Below, in pieces: positions 1 to 7,290 of a stretch of DNA of 15,266 nucleotides. The stretch spans positions 1-15,266 of the forward strand of contig JBAVQS010000181.1 in the NCBI GenBank assembly GCA_049694275.1, in the 5' to 3' direction. The DNA comes from JBAVQS01 sp049694275. Lineage in GTDB: Bacteria; Chloroflexota; Anaerolineae; UBA4142; SHND01. Numbering within the stretch: the first letter of the stretch is position 1; each line of letters opens with the position of its first letter. The position numbers were made by a program, and so were the translations under genes. The notes beneath the pieces were generated by a model. That model was not told the origin of the DNA. It ran no database searches and worked only from the letters and a program-made list of their open reading frames with translations.

Positions 1-2
1 GA

Positions 3-3000
3 TTGGCGAACCGTGTATCCCGGCAGGCCCCTCTTCACCGCCGGGTCCTCTGGCGCACAATCTTTCTTCTCCTCTTGATGCTCGTCGCCGTATCCGGCGT
101 GCAACCCGCGCCCACCACATTTGCCCAGGGGGCGACGCACCCGGCACCCAATGTCGGGCCGCTCGTCACACCCCGGTCCTTTAATGGCGATGTGCATTCC
201 CTTCCGGCCGGCGCGTCTCCCCGTCAATCGAAATCGCCCGATGCGCCGCTCATCATCCCGCGCGTGTCGTCCCCCGGCAGTGGCCCGCACGCGGACCCTG
301 TTGTTCAAGCACGGTCTGCCGCAGTCAGCATGCCGGCCCTCAGCCTGAATTTCAAAGGGCTCGATTTTACGAATTGGGGCGCCGGTCAGCCGCCCAGCGC
401 CAATGGGGACGTGGGCCTCAACTATTATGTGCAGGCGGTCAACCTCGCCGTGGGTATCTTTGCCAAGAACGGAACCCGCCTGGCCGCTTTCAGGCTCGAC
501 GCGTTGTGGGCCGGCGCAAATACCGGGACGGCGTGCGACACCAGCCACCAGGGGGAACCGCTCGTCCTCTATGACCAGATAGCGGACCGCTGGATTCTTG
601 GCGACGTGGCCTGGATTGACCGCATGAACGGCCCGTTCTTTGAATGCCTGGCCGTTTCCAAAAGCAGCAACCCGCTCTCCGGCGGATGGTGGCTCTATGC
701 CTTTCCCGCGCACTCGGATTACCTCAACGATTCCCCACGCCTCGCCGTTTGGGCGGACGGCATCTATATGTCGGCCAACCTGGTCGACTATACGCCGCTG
801 GGCAACAGTTTCAAGGGGGTGCGCGTCTGGGCGCTGAACCGCGATGATTTGACGAACGGGCAGCTCTTGCGCAATGTTTCGTTTGACCTGGATGCGACGC
901 TGGGCTATGCCTTTCTTCTTCCAGCCAACCTGCGCGGCGCGCTGCCCCCCGACGGAACACCGGAATTCTTTGCCGCGATTACCGAGCCGAATACATTGCA
1001 CCTCTGGAAGCTGCAGAGCAACTGGCAGAGCCTCGCCGGTTCGACCCTGACCGGTCCGACCGATCTTACCGTCGCCGATTTCTATATGCCCTGCGCCGCG
1101 GGCGCGACCATCGGGTGCGTCCCCGCGGCGGCAGGCGAGTCGCTGGACGCCGTAGGCAACCGGTTAATGTCCGGCCTGCAATATCGGAATCTCGGCGGGA
1201 CCGAATCGCTCTGGGCGACGCACACCGTCACACCCCAATCGGGGTATGGGATTGCGACGGGCATCCGGTGGTACGAGATTCGCGACCCCAACAACACGCC
1301 GACCGTGTACCAGCAGAGCACCTATCTTCCCGATTCGAATTATCGCTGGCTGCCCAGCCTCGCGGTGGACCAGCATGGGAACATGGCAATCGGGTACAGC
1401 ATATCGAGCCCTACGATGTATCCATCGATTCGTTACGCCGGGCGGTTGGGCGGAGATTCCCCCGGCGCATTGACACAGGGCGAAAGCACGTTGATTGCGG
1501 GCACCGGCGGACAATCGGGTGGGCAGAACCGCTGGGGCAATTATAGCTCGATGAGCGTGGACCCCGGCGACGGCTGTACGTTCTGGTATACGAATGAATA
1601 CTATGAATCGACCGGCGCCAACTGGCAGACGCGTATCGGCGCCTTTCAATTTCCCACGTGCTACAACGGGCCCACGCCGACGCCCAGCCCAACCTTGACT
1701 GCGACCCCCACCGCAACGCCCAACACGCCAACGCTCACCCCCACACCGACGCTCACCCCGACCGCCACGGCCACGCCGACCCGCGACCCGGACCTGGAAC
1801 AGGGCTTTCCACTGCAAGCCTACCACGCGCCCGGACCCTACTGGTCCGAGCCCGATGCGCACACTCTCATCGGAAACATTGACGGCGACCCGAATCCCGA
1901 GATTATCATCGGCGGGCGGGTTATCGGCCCCATCCTCGCCTGGCACGGCAACGGCTCGCCGGTCAGCGGCTTTCCACTCTACCTCCATTCCGAAGGCTAC
2001 CCGGCCCTCGGGCACCTGTCACAAACCCTGCCCGGACAACAGCTCTTTGCCAGCAGTAACAGCACCACCGACACACTGATTGCCGTATCCGGCGCCAACC
2101 AAGTATTGCCCGGTTGGCCGCAAAGCGCCGCGTGGGCCTCGCGCTCGCCGGCGGCGCTGGCCGATGTCAACGGCGATGGATTCGACGAAATCTTTGTCAG
2201 CGAACTGGACGCACAGCTACGCGCCTATACCCATGATGGAGCGCCTTTGCCGGGATGGACCTCGCCGGGGGCTGGGCAAGGCGGCATGCAGACGCCGGCG
2301 ATTGCCGACCTCGACGGCGACGGCATTCCCGAGATTATCGCGGCTTACTATAGCAAAAACGGTGGCCCGGTAAACCTTTACGCGTTCCATCTCAACGGCT
2401 CGGTGCTTGCCGGTTTCCCGGTCAGCTTTTCCGACCAACCTGCTTTTGATTCAACTTTTCCGGTGGTGGGCGACGTCGATGGAGATGGACATCCCGAGAT
2501 CATTGTCGCAGAACGTCAATCGACGCCCAGCCGGCATGTCGCGGTTTACATCCTTAACGCGAACGGAACGACCCGGCTCGTCCTCTGGGCGCTCGGCGAT
2601 GTGGGAAGTGAAACGAACCCGGCCCTGGCCGACCTGAACGGCGATGGCAAGCCCGAAATCATAGTCCAGACGGATACCGCGTTGAACGCCTGGACCGGCG
2701 ATGGACAGGTCGTGCCCGGCTTTCCGGTTAGCTTTGGCGGGAATTACTGGATCGGAAGTTCTGCGCCGGTGGTGGGCGATGTCGATGGGGATGGCCAGCC
2801 GGACATCGTCGTCACCACTCAGGTTGCGAACTCTTATACGACCGGCCTGGTTTGGGTGGTCAACCACAACGGCGTCGTCCATCCCCACTTTCCCAAGACC
2901 CTCCCCATCGGCTCGGGCGCCGTACCCGCGATCGCAGACATCGACGGCGACGGGCACAACGAGATTATCGTGACCGGCTGGTCCTGGAATGGAACGCCCG

Positions 3001-4178
3001 GCACGTACGATACGGTCTGGGCGTTCGACCTCGGCGGCGGACCGTATGGCAAGATCGAGTGGGGCCAATTGGCCGGTGGGCCGGGTCATATCGGACTCTA
3101 TGGAACCTATGTTCCCCCGCCGGCGACGCCAACGCCGACCTTGACGCCCAGCGCGACCCCAACTCAAACGCTGACTCCTACCCGGACGTCAACCGCGACC
3201 AGAACGCTGACGCCGACCCGGACGGCGACGCCGACCACCAGCCCGACCGCCACAAAAACGCCGGTACCGGTGACCATCGAGAACGAGGACAGCCGGATTC
3301 AGTACGATAGTTGGAACGGCGTCAAGGATAGCCAGGCCAACGGCGGTTCCTATCGCATCACCCATACCGCCGGCTCAAGCGTCACATTCAAATTCAGCGG
3401 GACGAGCGTCAAGTGGATCACCCGCAAAGGTCCGGCGGAGGGCATGGCGCGGGTAACGGTGGATGGCGTCGACAGAACGACCATCGACCTCTACAGCGCC
3501 AGCACCGCCTGGCAGGTCACCCAGACGATTGGCAACCTGGGCAGCGGCGCGCATACTCTGGTGTTGACCGTGCTCAATACGCGCAACCCGGCCGCCGCCG
3601 ATTCCAATGTCGTGGTGGATGCCTTTATCGCCGGGACGACGACGACACAGGATACATCGCCCAAGGTGCAGTACGACCTGTGGCAGGGAGTCACGACGAC
3701 CAAAGCCAGCGGCAGTTCCTATCGCGCGAATGGGACCGGCGGTTCCGCGGCCAGCATGACCTTTACAGGCAGCCGCATCGACTGGATTACCGCGAAAGGC
3801 CCGGGCTATGGCAAAGCAGAGGTCAAGCTCGACGGGGTGAGCCAGGGGACATTCGACCTCTACCAGGCGACGCAACAGTGGAAGGTAGCCATCTCGTTCA
3901 GCAGCCTGACCGGCGGCGCGCACACCCTGCAAGTTCTCCCGCTTGGCGACAAGAATGTCGCTTCGACCGGAACGACGGTCGTCGTCGATGCTTTCAAAGG
4001 CCCCATCGTCCCCTCCAGTCCGGTCAGCGCCGCGAACGTCGCGGACCGGCAAGCGATGCCGGACGCTCCGGACAATCGCGATGCGACGAGCACAGACGCG
4101 GGCGCGAGCTGGTTCCAATTGCTCTGGGATGCGCTGGTGGGATGGCTGCGCCCCGCGCAAACGGTCGCGGAAAAATAG
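3..4178 (+). CDS. Secreted multidomain surface protein with FG-GAP repeats
   Basis: A 1391-residue protein, probably exported and shown at the cell surface. Reading starts at a TTG two bases into the window, so the true start may lie upstream. Residues 12-42 look like a signal peptide (RR, then an L-rich core, then TTFAQ). Residues about 112-553 form a domain with PPSANGDVG, GEPLVLYDQIADRW and a WGNYSSMSVDPGDGCTFWYT-type ending; I recognise this style from secreted bacterial proteins of unknown role. A TP-rich linker (about 556-593) leads to seven FG-GAP/VCBS-like units with D-x-DGDG calcium-loop motifs (near 625, 719, 767, 822, 875, 924 and 977), probably a beta-propeller. A second TP-rich linker (about 1040-1085) is followed by two related modules of about 120 residues (about 1090-1208 and 1213-1335, each with QYD-W-GV, SYR, W-IT-KGP, DLY and VVVDAF) that resemble carbohydrate-binding beta-sandwiches. 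The tail at 1370-1389 recurs in the decayed gene downstream. Ligand and function are unknown; adhesion or polysaccharide binding is inference. Confidence 0.85.
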   Translation: MANRVSRQAPLHRRVLWRTIFLLLLMLVAVSGVQPAPTTFAQGATHPAPNVGPLVTPRSFNGDVHSLPAGASPRQSKSPDAPLIIPRVSSPGSGPHADPVVQARSAAVSMPALSLNFKGLDFTNWGAGQPPSANGDVGLNYYVQAVNLAVGIFAKNGTRLAAFRLDALWAGANTGTACDTSHQGEPLVLYDQIADRWILGDVAWIDRMNGPFFECLAVSKSSNPLSGGWWLYAFPAHSDYLNDSPRLAVWADGIYMSANLVDYTPLGNSFKGVRVWALNRDDLTNGQLLRNVSFDLDATLGYAFLLPANLRGALPPDGTPEFFAAITEPNTLHLWKLQSNWQSLAGSTLTGPTDLTVADFYMPCAAGATIGCVPAAAGESLDAVGNRLMSGLQYRNLGGTESLWATHTVTPQSGYGIATGIRWYEIRDPNNTPTVYQQSTYLPDSNYRWLPSLAVDQHGNMAIGYSISSPTMYPSIRYAGRLGGDSPGALTQGESTLIAGTGGQSGGQNRWGNYSSMSVDPGDGCTFWYTNEYYESTGANWQTRIGAFQFPTCYNGPTPTPSPTLTATPTATPNTPTLTPTPTLTPTATATPTRDPDLEQGFPLQAYHAPGPYWSEPDAHTLIGNIDGDPNPEIIIGGRVIGPILAWHGNGSPVSGFPLYLHSEGYPALGHLSQTLPGQQLFASSNSTTDTLIAVSGANQVLPGWPQSAAWASRSPAALADVNGDGFDEIFVSELDAQLRAYTHDGAPLPGWTSPGAGQGGMQTPAIADLDGDGIPEIIAAYYSKNGGPVNLYAFHLNGSVLAGFPVSFSDQPAFDSTFPVVGDVDGDGHPEIIVAERQSTPSRHVAVYILNANGTTRLVLWALGDVGSETNPALADLNGDGKPEIIVQTDTALNAWTGDGQVVPGFPVSFGGNYWIGSSAPVVGDVDGDGQPDIVVTTQVANSYTTGLVWVVNHNGVVHPHFPKTLPIGSGAVPAIADIDGDGHNEIIVTGWSWNGTPGTYDTVWAFDLGGGPYGKIEWGQLAGGPGHIGLYGTYVPPPATPTPTLTPSATPTQTLTPTRTSTATRTLTPTRTATPTTSPTATKTPVPVTIENEDSRIQYDSWNGVKDSQANGGSYRITHTAGSSVTFKFSGTSVKWITRKGPAEGMARVTVDGVDRTTIDLYSASTAWQVTQTIGNLGSGAHTLVLTVLNTRNPAAADSNVVVDAFIAGTTTTQDTSPKVQYDLWQGVTTTKASGSSYRANGTGGSAASMTFTGSRIDWITAKGPGYGKAEVKLDGVSQGTFDLYQATQQWKVAISFSSLTGGAHTLQVLPLGDKNVASTGTTVVVDAFKGPIVPSSPVSAANVADRQAMPDAPDNRDATSTDAGASWFQLLWDALVGWLRPAQTVAEK

Positions 4179-4236
4179 TCGCAGGTCACAGGCCGCAGGC
4201 GACAGGCGACAAGGAATCGAAAGCGTTTGTATCGCG

Positions 4237-4270
4237 AGGACCGCCGGGTATGTTGCCCCGGCGGTCCTTT
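4237..4270 (+). terminator. Intrinsic terminator of the large surface-protein gene
   Basis: A perfect 12-bp stem (AGGACCGCCGGG at 4237-4248 pairing with CCCGGCGGTCCT at 4257-4268) encloses an 8-nt loop. It is followed by a short T stretch and, about 12 nt later, by a run of seven T. It lies 59 bp after the stop codon, as expected for rho-independent termination. The left arm ends with AGGA, so T residues also close the opposite strand only weakly; I read it as a plus-strand terminator. Confidence 0.85.
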
Positions 4271-4302
4271 GTATTGGCTGCCTTTTTTTGCGGGCGATTT
4301 CT

Positions 4303-4704
4303 AAGATTTTGTTGGCGAACGCGTCCGGACATCGAGCGGTTCAATCTTTCATTGGCGGCGTGCCGCGTTCGCCATATGTCACATCTTTTCAAGCAACTTG
4401 CTCGAATGGATACGAGCAAAATGAGACGACGCCGCGTGTCCGTTTCGGGTACGCGGTTCAAAGGCCCTCGGATACCGAGCTCTCCGAGGGCGGTGGCCCA
4501 TCCGTTTGATGCCCGCCCGGCGCTGGGGGCCAGCGGTTGGAAACCGCCGTCTGAAAAAGGGCGCGGCGGCGGGAAAAAAGGCGGCCATTGTTCAAGACTC
4601 CGTTGGCGAACGTCGCAGATCGCCAATGAAAGATTGAACCGCGAAGGCCGCAAAGAACGCGAAGGGGATATCGGGTAGAGTTTGCGGTTCGCCAACAAAA
4701 TCTT
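4303..4704. repeat. Nested inverted repeat, MITE-like element
   Basis: This 402-bp block has two nested inverted-repeat pairs. The outer pair is AAGATTTTGTTGGCGAAC at 4303-4320 and its exact reverse complement at 4687-4704 (18 of 18). The inner pair is a 22-bp segment at 4336-4357 (beginning GCGGTTCAATCTTTC) with its exact reverse complement at 4621-4642. A further copy of the core GTTGGCGAACG sits at 4602-4612 and makes a local hairpin with 4620-4626. There is no convincing coding sequence inside. Terminal inverted repeats, small size and lack of an ORF fit a miniature inverted-repeat element or a composite of dispersed repeats. No clear target-site duplication is visible next to the outer arms. 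Transposon family is unknown. Confidence 0.6.
4464..4491. repeat. Hairpin inside the noncoding block
   Basis: A 9-bp perfect inverted repeat (GCCCTCGGA at 4464-4472 and TCCGAGGGC at 4483-4491) with a 10-nt loop. No T run follows on either strand, so it is not a standard terminator. It sits in the centre of the nested inverted repeat and may be part of that element's folded structure. A smaller GCGGTT-GGA-AACCGC hairpin lies nearby around 4533-4547. Confidence 0.55.
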
Positions 4705-4736
4705 GTCACTGGCGCAAAGGGTCTGGACCGCGACAG

Positions 4737-4762
4737 CCGCGAAAGAGAGCCGCCTTTCGCGG
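4737..4762. repeat. Hairpin CCGCGAAAG / CTTTCGCGG
   Basis: A perfect 9-bp inverted repeat (4737-4745 with 4754-4762) and an 8-nt loop, just outside the nested inverted repeat. It belongs to a series of hairpins filling the gap between the surface-protein gene and the decayed gene. No coding or promoter role is evident. Confidence 0.5.
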
Positions 4763-4807
4763 GTTTCGCGTTTTGTCGCGCCTTTCGTGTTCCAAATTGC
4801 CCCATGC

Positions 4808-4868
4808 GAAGGGTCTCGTTACCGCGAACGAGATTCCTCCTCGCATACTGCGCTCGTCGGAATGACCG
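4808..4868. repeat. Dispersed REP-like intergenic repeat
   Basis: The stretch contains a hairpin (TCTCGTT at 4814-4820, AACGAGA at 4827-4833) followed by a segment whose minus strand would read CHSDERS-like in translation (GYGHSDERSMRGGISFAV). This resembles the widespread intergenic repeat often mistranslated as 'CHSERSEES' in many bacterial genomes. I identify it by memory of that style only. It has no gene signals. A genome-wide count of this segment would settle whether it is a dispersed repeat. Confidence 0.45.
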
Positions 4869-4884
4869 TATCCGGCGCGCCGTG

Positions 4885-4942
4885 TGACACGCCGACTGGT
4901 CCTGCTGTGCGGAAAATCACTATAGGCCCTTGACACGCCGAC
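4885..4942. repeat. 12-bp direct repeat TGACACGCCGAC
   Basis: TGACACGCCGAC occurs at 4885-4896 and again at 4931-4942, 46 bp apart. The second copy lies at the 5' edge of the open stretch of the decayed DUF11-type gene (it encodes DTPT of its linker). The pair may mark a deletion or short duplication junction where the 5' part of that gene was lost, or may be chance in GC-rich DNA. Confidence 0.35.
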
Positions 4943-5576
4943 GAATGCGCCCACCAGCACGCCGGGCGTGAACGCCGACCTGTCCATCACCAAGACCGCG
5001 CAGGTCAAGAGCCGCGGGACCCAGCTCATCTACTGGCTCACCGTGCAGAATCCGGGACCGGCCCAAGCACAGCACATCGTCGTGACCGACCCCCTGCCGC
5101 CGCAGGTGCTCTACATCTCGATCGCACCGCAGAGCCCCAAGGGCTAGAAGTGCACGTATGATGCGCCGACGACGACGGTGACCTGCACGCTCGCCGCGCT
5201 GGCAGCCAAACACAGCAGCAAGATCGGCCCGAACACGCTCAACAACACGTCGTGCCTGACGCTCAACCAGAACCTGCAACCGACGACGCCGACGACAACC
5301 GCGCCGACCTTACCGGAGGAGAATGCGCCGGACACGAACGCTTCCACGAACTGGCTGCAAAATCTCTGGGATGCGCTGGTCGGGTGGCTCGCGCCCGCGC
5401 CGACCGTCGCGCAGAATCGGGGCGAAGCGCTGGCTCGCCCGATCGACGGGGGCCGGCCAGGCCGCCGCTTGCGTCGTATGGGAGCAGAGCTTGACACATG
5501 TTCAATGAAGCCGCCGGCCTGGCGACGAGGAAAGGACGCCGCAGGGGATGCGACGTGGGACGCGTTTTGGATATAA
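4926..5576 (+). pseudogene. Decayed DUF11-type secreted protein, C-terminal remnant
   Basis: The frame opens right after a TAG at 4923 with no start codon, so the 5' part is lost. It encodes a Pro/Thr linker, then NADLSITKT-AQVKSRGTQLIYWLTVQNPGPAQA, typical of a DUF11 (conserved repeat, CARDB/isopeptide-like) surface domain. An in-frame TAG at 5145-5147 interrupts it between SPKG and KCTYDAPTTTVTC; a tryptophan codon (TGG) is the likely ancestor, since the reading continues in the family pattern. After a short TPTTTAPT linker comes W-L-Q-N-LWDALVGWLAPAPTVA at 5352-5411, 16 of 20 residues identical to the tail of the upstream surface protein. The original stop seems lost, because reading continues with unrelated basic sequence to a TAA at 5574. 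A Met-initiated piece from 5178 is open but is unlikely to be a gene by itself. The remnant is in the same orientation as the first gene. Confidence 0.75.
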
Positions 5577-5581
5577 TATCC
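5569..5581 (+). promoter_or_regulatory. Palindromic -10 region before the PPOX-M24 operon
   Basis: A TATAAT hexamer at 5572-5577 is embedded in a 13-bp perfect palindrome (GGATAT-A-ATATCC). It lies 89 bp upstream of the ATG at 5666. No good -35 hexamer is visible 16-18 bp upstream, which may mean activator dependence. The palindrome over the -10 could be an operator site. A GC-rich hairpin (CGGCGC-GCTCT-GCGCCG, 5619-5635) lies in the likely leader. Confidence 0.5.
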
Positions 5582-5665
5582 TGACTGAAAGATTAGGATA
5601 AACGCGTTCACTCGTTCGCGGCGCGCTCTGCGCCGGGGTCTGTCTGGCCGCAAAGGATTCACACG

Positions 5666-6052
5666 ATGTTTACTGAAAAAGAGATCGACTATATTCGCTC
5701 GCAGCGCCTTGCACGACTCGCGACTGTCTCGAAAGACCGCCAACCGGATGTTGCGCCCGTGAGTTTCGAGTTCGATGGGCAGCACTTTATCGTCCGGGGG
5801 TTTGATATTACACGCACCTTCAAGTACAAGAACGTCAAGGCCGGCCACCCGCTGGTCGCGATCGTGATTGACGACCTAGCTTCCGTCTCGCCGTGGATGG
5901 CGCGCGGCATCAAGATTCACGGCACCGCCGAGATAGACGAAACAAAAGGGAGACCCCAGTTGACCATCACGCCTCAGCGGTCGTGGAGTTGGGGCATTGA
6001 AGCTACTGCATTTGCAGATGGCAAGCCTGTGAGTCGCAAGGTCAAACACTAA
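5666..6052 (+). CDS. PPOX-class (probably F420-dependent) oxidoreductase
   Basis: A 128-residue cytosolic protein of the pyridoxamine-5'-phosphate-oxidase-like split-barrel fold, close to the usual length for small single-domain members. Recognisable blocks are FTEKEIDYIRSQRLARLATVS (residues 2-22), QPDVAPVSFEFDGQHFIVRG (26-45), the TRTFKYKNVKAG stretch (49-60) and SPWMARGIKIHGTAEI (75-90), with a SWGIEA end at 107-112. This pattern fits the subfamily annotated as PPOX-class F420-dependent oxidoreductase, which reduces small substrates with deazaflavin F420H2; an FMN cofactor cannot be excluded from the sequence. AAAGGA lies 8 nt before the ATG. The M24 peptidase gene starts 23 bp after its stop, so both are likely in one operon. 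The physiological substrate is unknown. Confidence 0.8.
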   Translation: MFTEKEIDYIRSQRLARLATVSKDRQPDVAPVSFEFDGQHFIVRGFDITRTFKYKNVKAGHPLVAIVIDDLASVSPWMARGIKIHGTAEIDETKGRPQLTITPQRSWSWGIEATAFADGKPVSRKVKH

Positions 6053-6075
6053 AGCGGCGAGAGGAGCAGACCCGG

Positions 6076-7260
6076 ATGTTACAGCAGGAAAAACTCGAAC
6101 AGGCGATTGCTATTCTCCGCGAGCTGGGCATGGATGCCTGGCTCATCTTTGCGCGCGAAACGGACGAGATGCCGGAACGCACGTGGGAGGTCCTCGCGCC
6201 CGGTGGGGTGGTCTGGCAGTCCGCGCTGATTCTGACGCCCGGCGGGGAACGAATCGCCATCGTCGGACAGGGGGACGACGAGAACTATCGCCAGAGCGGG
6301 CTCTATTCCGAGGTCCATTCTTATACGCAGGGCATTCGGGAACTGCTCGTCAAGACCCTCGGGCGCATCCATCCGAAACAGATTGGCATCAACTATTCGC
6401 CCAGCAACACCGCCGCCGACGGGCTAACGCACGGGATGTATCTCTTGCTGGAGGAATATTTGCGCGGGACGCCGTACGCCGGATGGCTCGTCTCGGCCGA
6501 CCCGCTGGTCTCGCGCCTGCGCAGTCGCAAGACGCCGGACGAGCTGGCGCGCATCCGGGACGCGGTAGGCCAGACGGTGGCTCTGTTCGACGAGGTGACG
6601 CGCCTCATCAAACCGGGAATCACCGAACGGGCCATCGCCGATTATTTGCACCGGCGGATGAAGGAGCTGGATATTACGCCGGCTTGGGGGCTGGCGGGCT
6701 GTCCGATTGTCAACGCCGGTCCGCACTCCAACCCCGGACACAGCGCGCCGGGCGATATTGCGGTCGAGCCGGGACACCTGGTTCATCTCGATTTCGGAAT
6801 CAAGCAGAACGGCTACTGCTCGGACCTGCAGCGGATGTGGTACGTCCTCCGCCCTGGCGAAACGCGACCGCCCGCCGACGTGCAGCGCGCGGTCGCCGCG
6901 GTCGCCACGACCATTCAGGAATCAGCCCGGGCGCTCAAGCCGGGCGTGATTGGCTGGGAGATTGACGCAGGGGCGCGCAAGGTAATTACCGGCGCCGGCT
7001 TTCCCGAATACCAGCACGCGCTCGGTCACCAGATTGGCCGCTCGGTCCACGACGGCTCGACGCTCCTCGGCCCGCGCTGGGAACGATACGGCGATACGCC
7101 CGATGGTGTCGTCGAAGCGAACCAGCTTTACACGCTCGAACTGGGGGTCATGACGAATGCGGGATTCGTCGGGCTGGAAGAGGATGTCCATATCACGGCC
7201 ACCGGCATGGAGTGGCTCACCCCGCCGCAAACGGAATTGATTCTGGTCCCAGGCGCATAA
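6076..7260 (+). CDS. M24 family metallopeptidase (Xaa-Pro aminopeptidase-like)
   Basis: A 394-residue protein with a creatinase-like N-terminal domain (about 1-150) and a pita-bread catalytic domain (about 155-390). The five metal ligands of family M24 can be placed: Asp239 in HLDFG, Asp250 in YCSDLQR, His318 in HALGHQIG, Glu355 in YTLELG and Glu369 in LEEDVHIT, so the site looks complete for a two-metal centre. The likely reaction is removal of an N-terminal residue next to proline, or a related amide hydrolysis; members of this family with divergent N-domains have other roles, so the substrate is uncertain. No signal peptide is present, so it should act in the cytosol. AGGAG precedes the ATG by about 9 nt. 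It follows the PPOX gene by 23 bp and ends 30 bp from a convergent MFS gene, with no clear terminator between them. Confidence 0.88.
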   Translation: MLQQEKLEQAIAILRELGMDAWLIFARETDEMPERTWEVLAPGGVVWQSALILTPGGERIAIVGQGDDENYRQSGLYSEVHSYTQGIRELLVKTLGRIHPKQIGINYSPSNTAADGLTHGMYLLLEEYLRGTPYAGWLVSADPLVSRLRSRKTPDELARIRDAVGQTVALFDEVTRLIKPGITERAIADYLHRRMKELDITPAWGLAGCPIVNAGPHSNPGHSAPGDIAVEPGHLVHLDFGIKQNGYCSDLQRMWYVLRPGETRPPADVQRAVAAVATTIQESARALKPGVIGWEIDAGARKVITGAGFPEYQHALGHQIGRSVHDGSTLLGPRWERYGDTPDGVVEANQLYTLELGVMTNAGFVGLEEDVHITATGMEWLTPPQTELILVPGA

Positions 7261-7290
7261 ACCCGCGCGGACCCACATCCCGATTGCCGG

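Noticed and set aside
1164..2015. 283-codon open frame on the minus strand inside the large surface-protein gene
   Set aside because: Lies fully within a gene with strong domain evidence; translation is Arg/Gly/Ala-rich with no recognisable fold.
5145..5147. TAG recoded as an amino acid in the DUF11 gene
   Set aside because: TAG ends several intact genes in this window, and the gene also lacks a start and a proper stop, so decay is simpler.
5178..5576. Independent 132-residue gene starting at the internal Met
   Set aside because: It begins in the middle of a DUF11 domain that continues upstream across the TAG; no RBS is seen.
6183..6965. 260-codon frame overlapping the M24 gene in another frame
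   Set aside because: The M24 protein has all five metal ligands in its frame; this one is Arg-rich shadow sequence.
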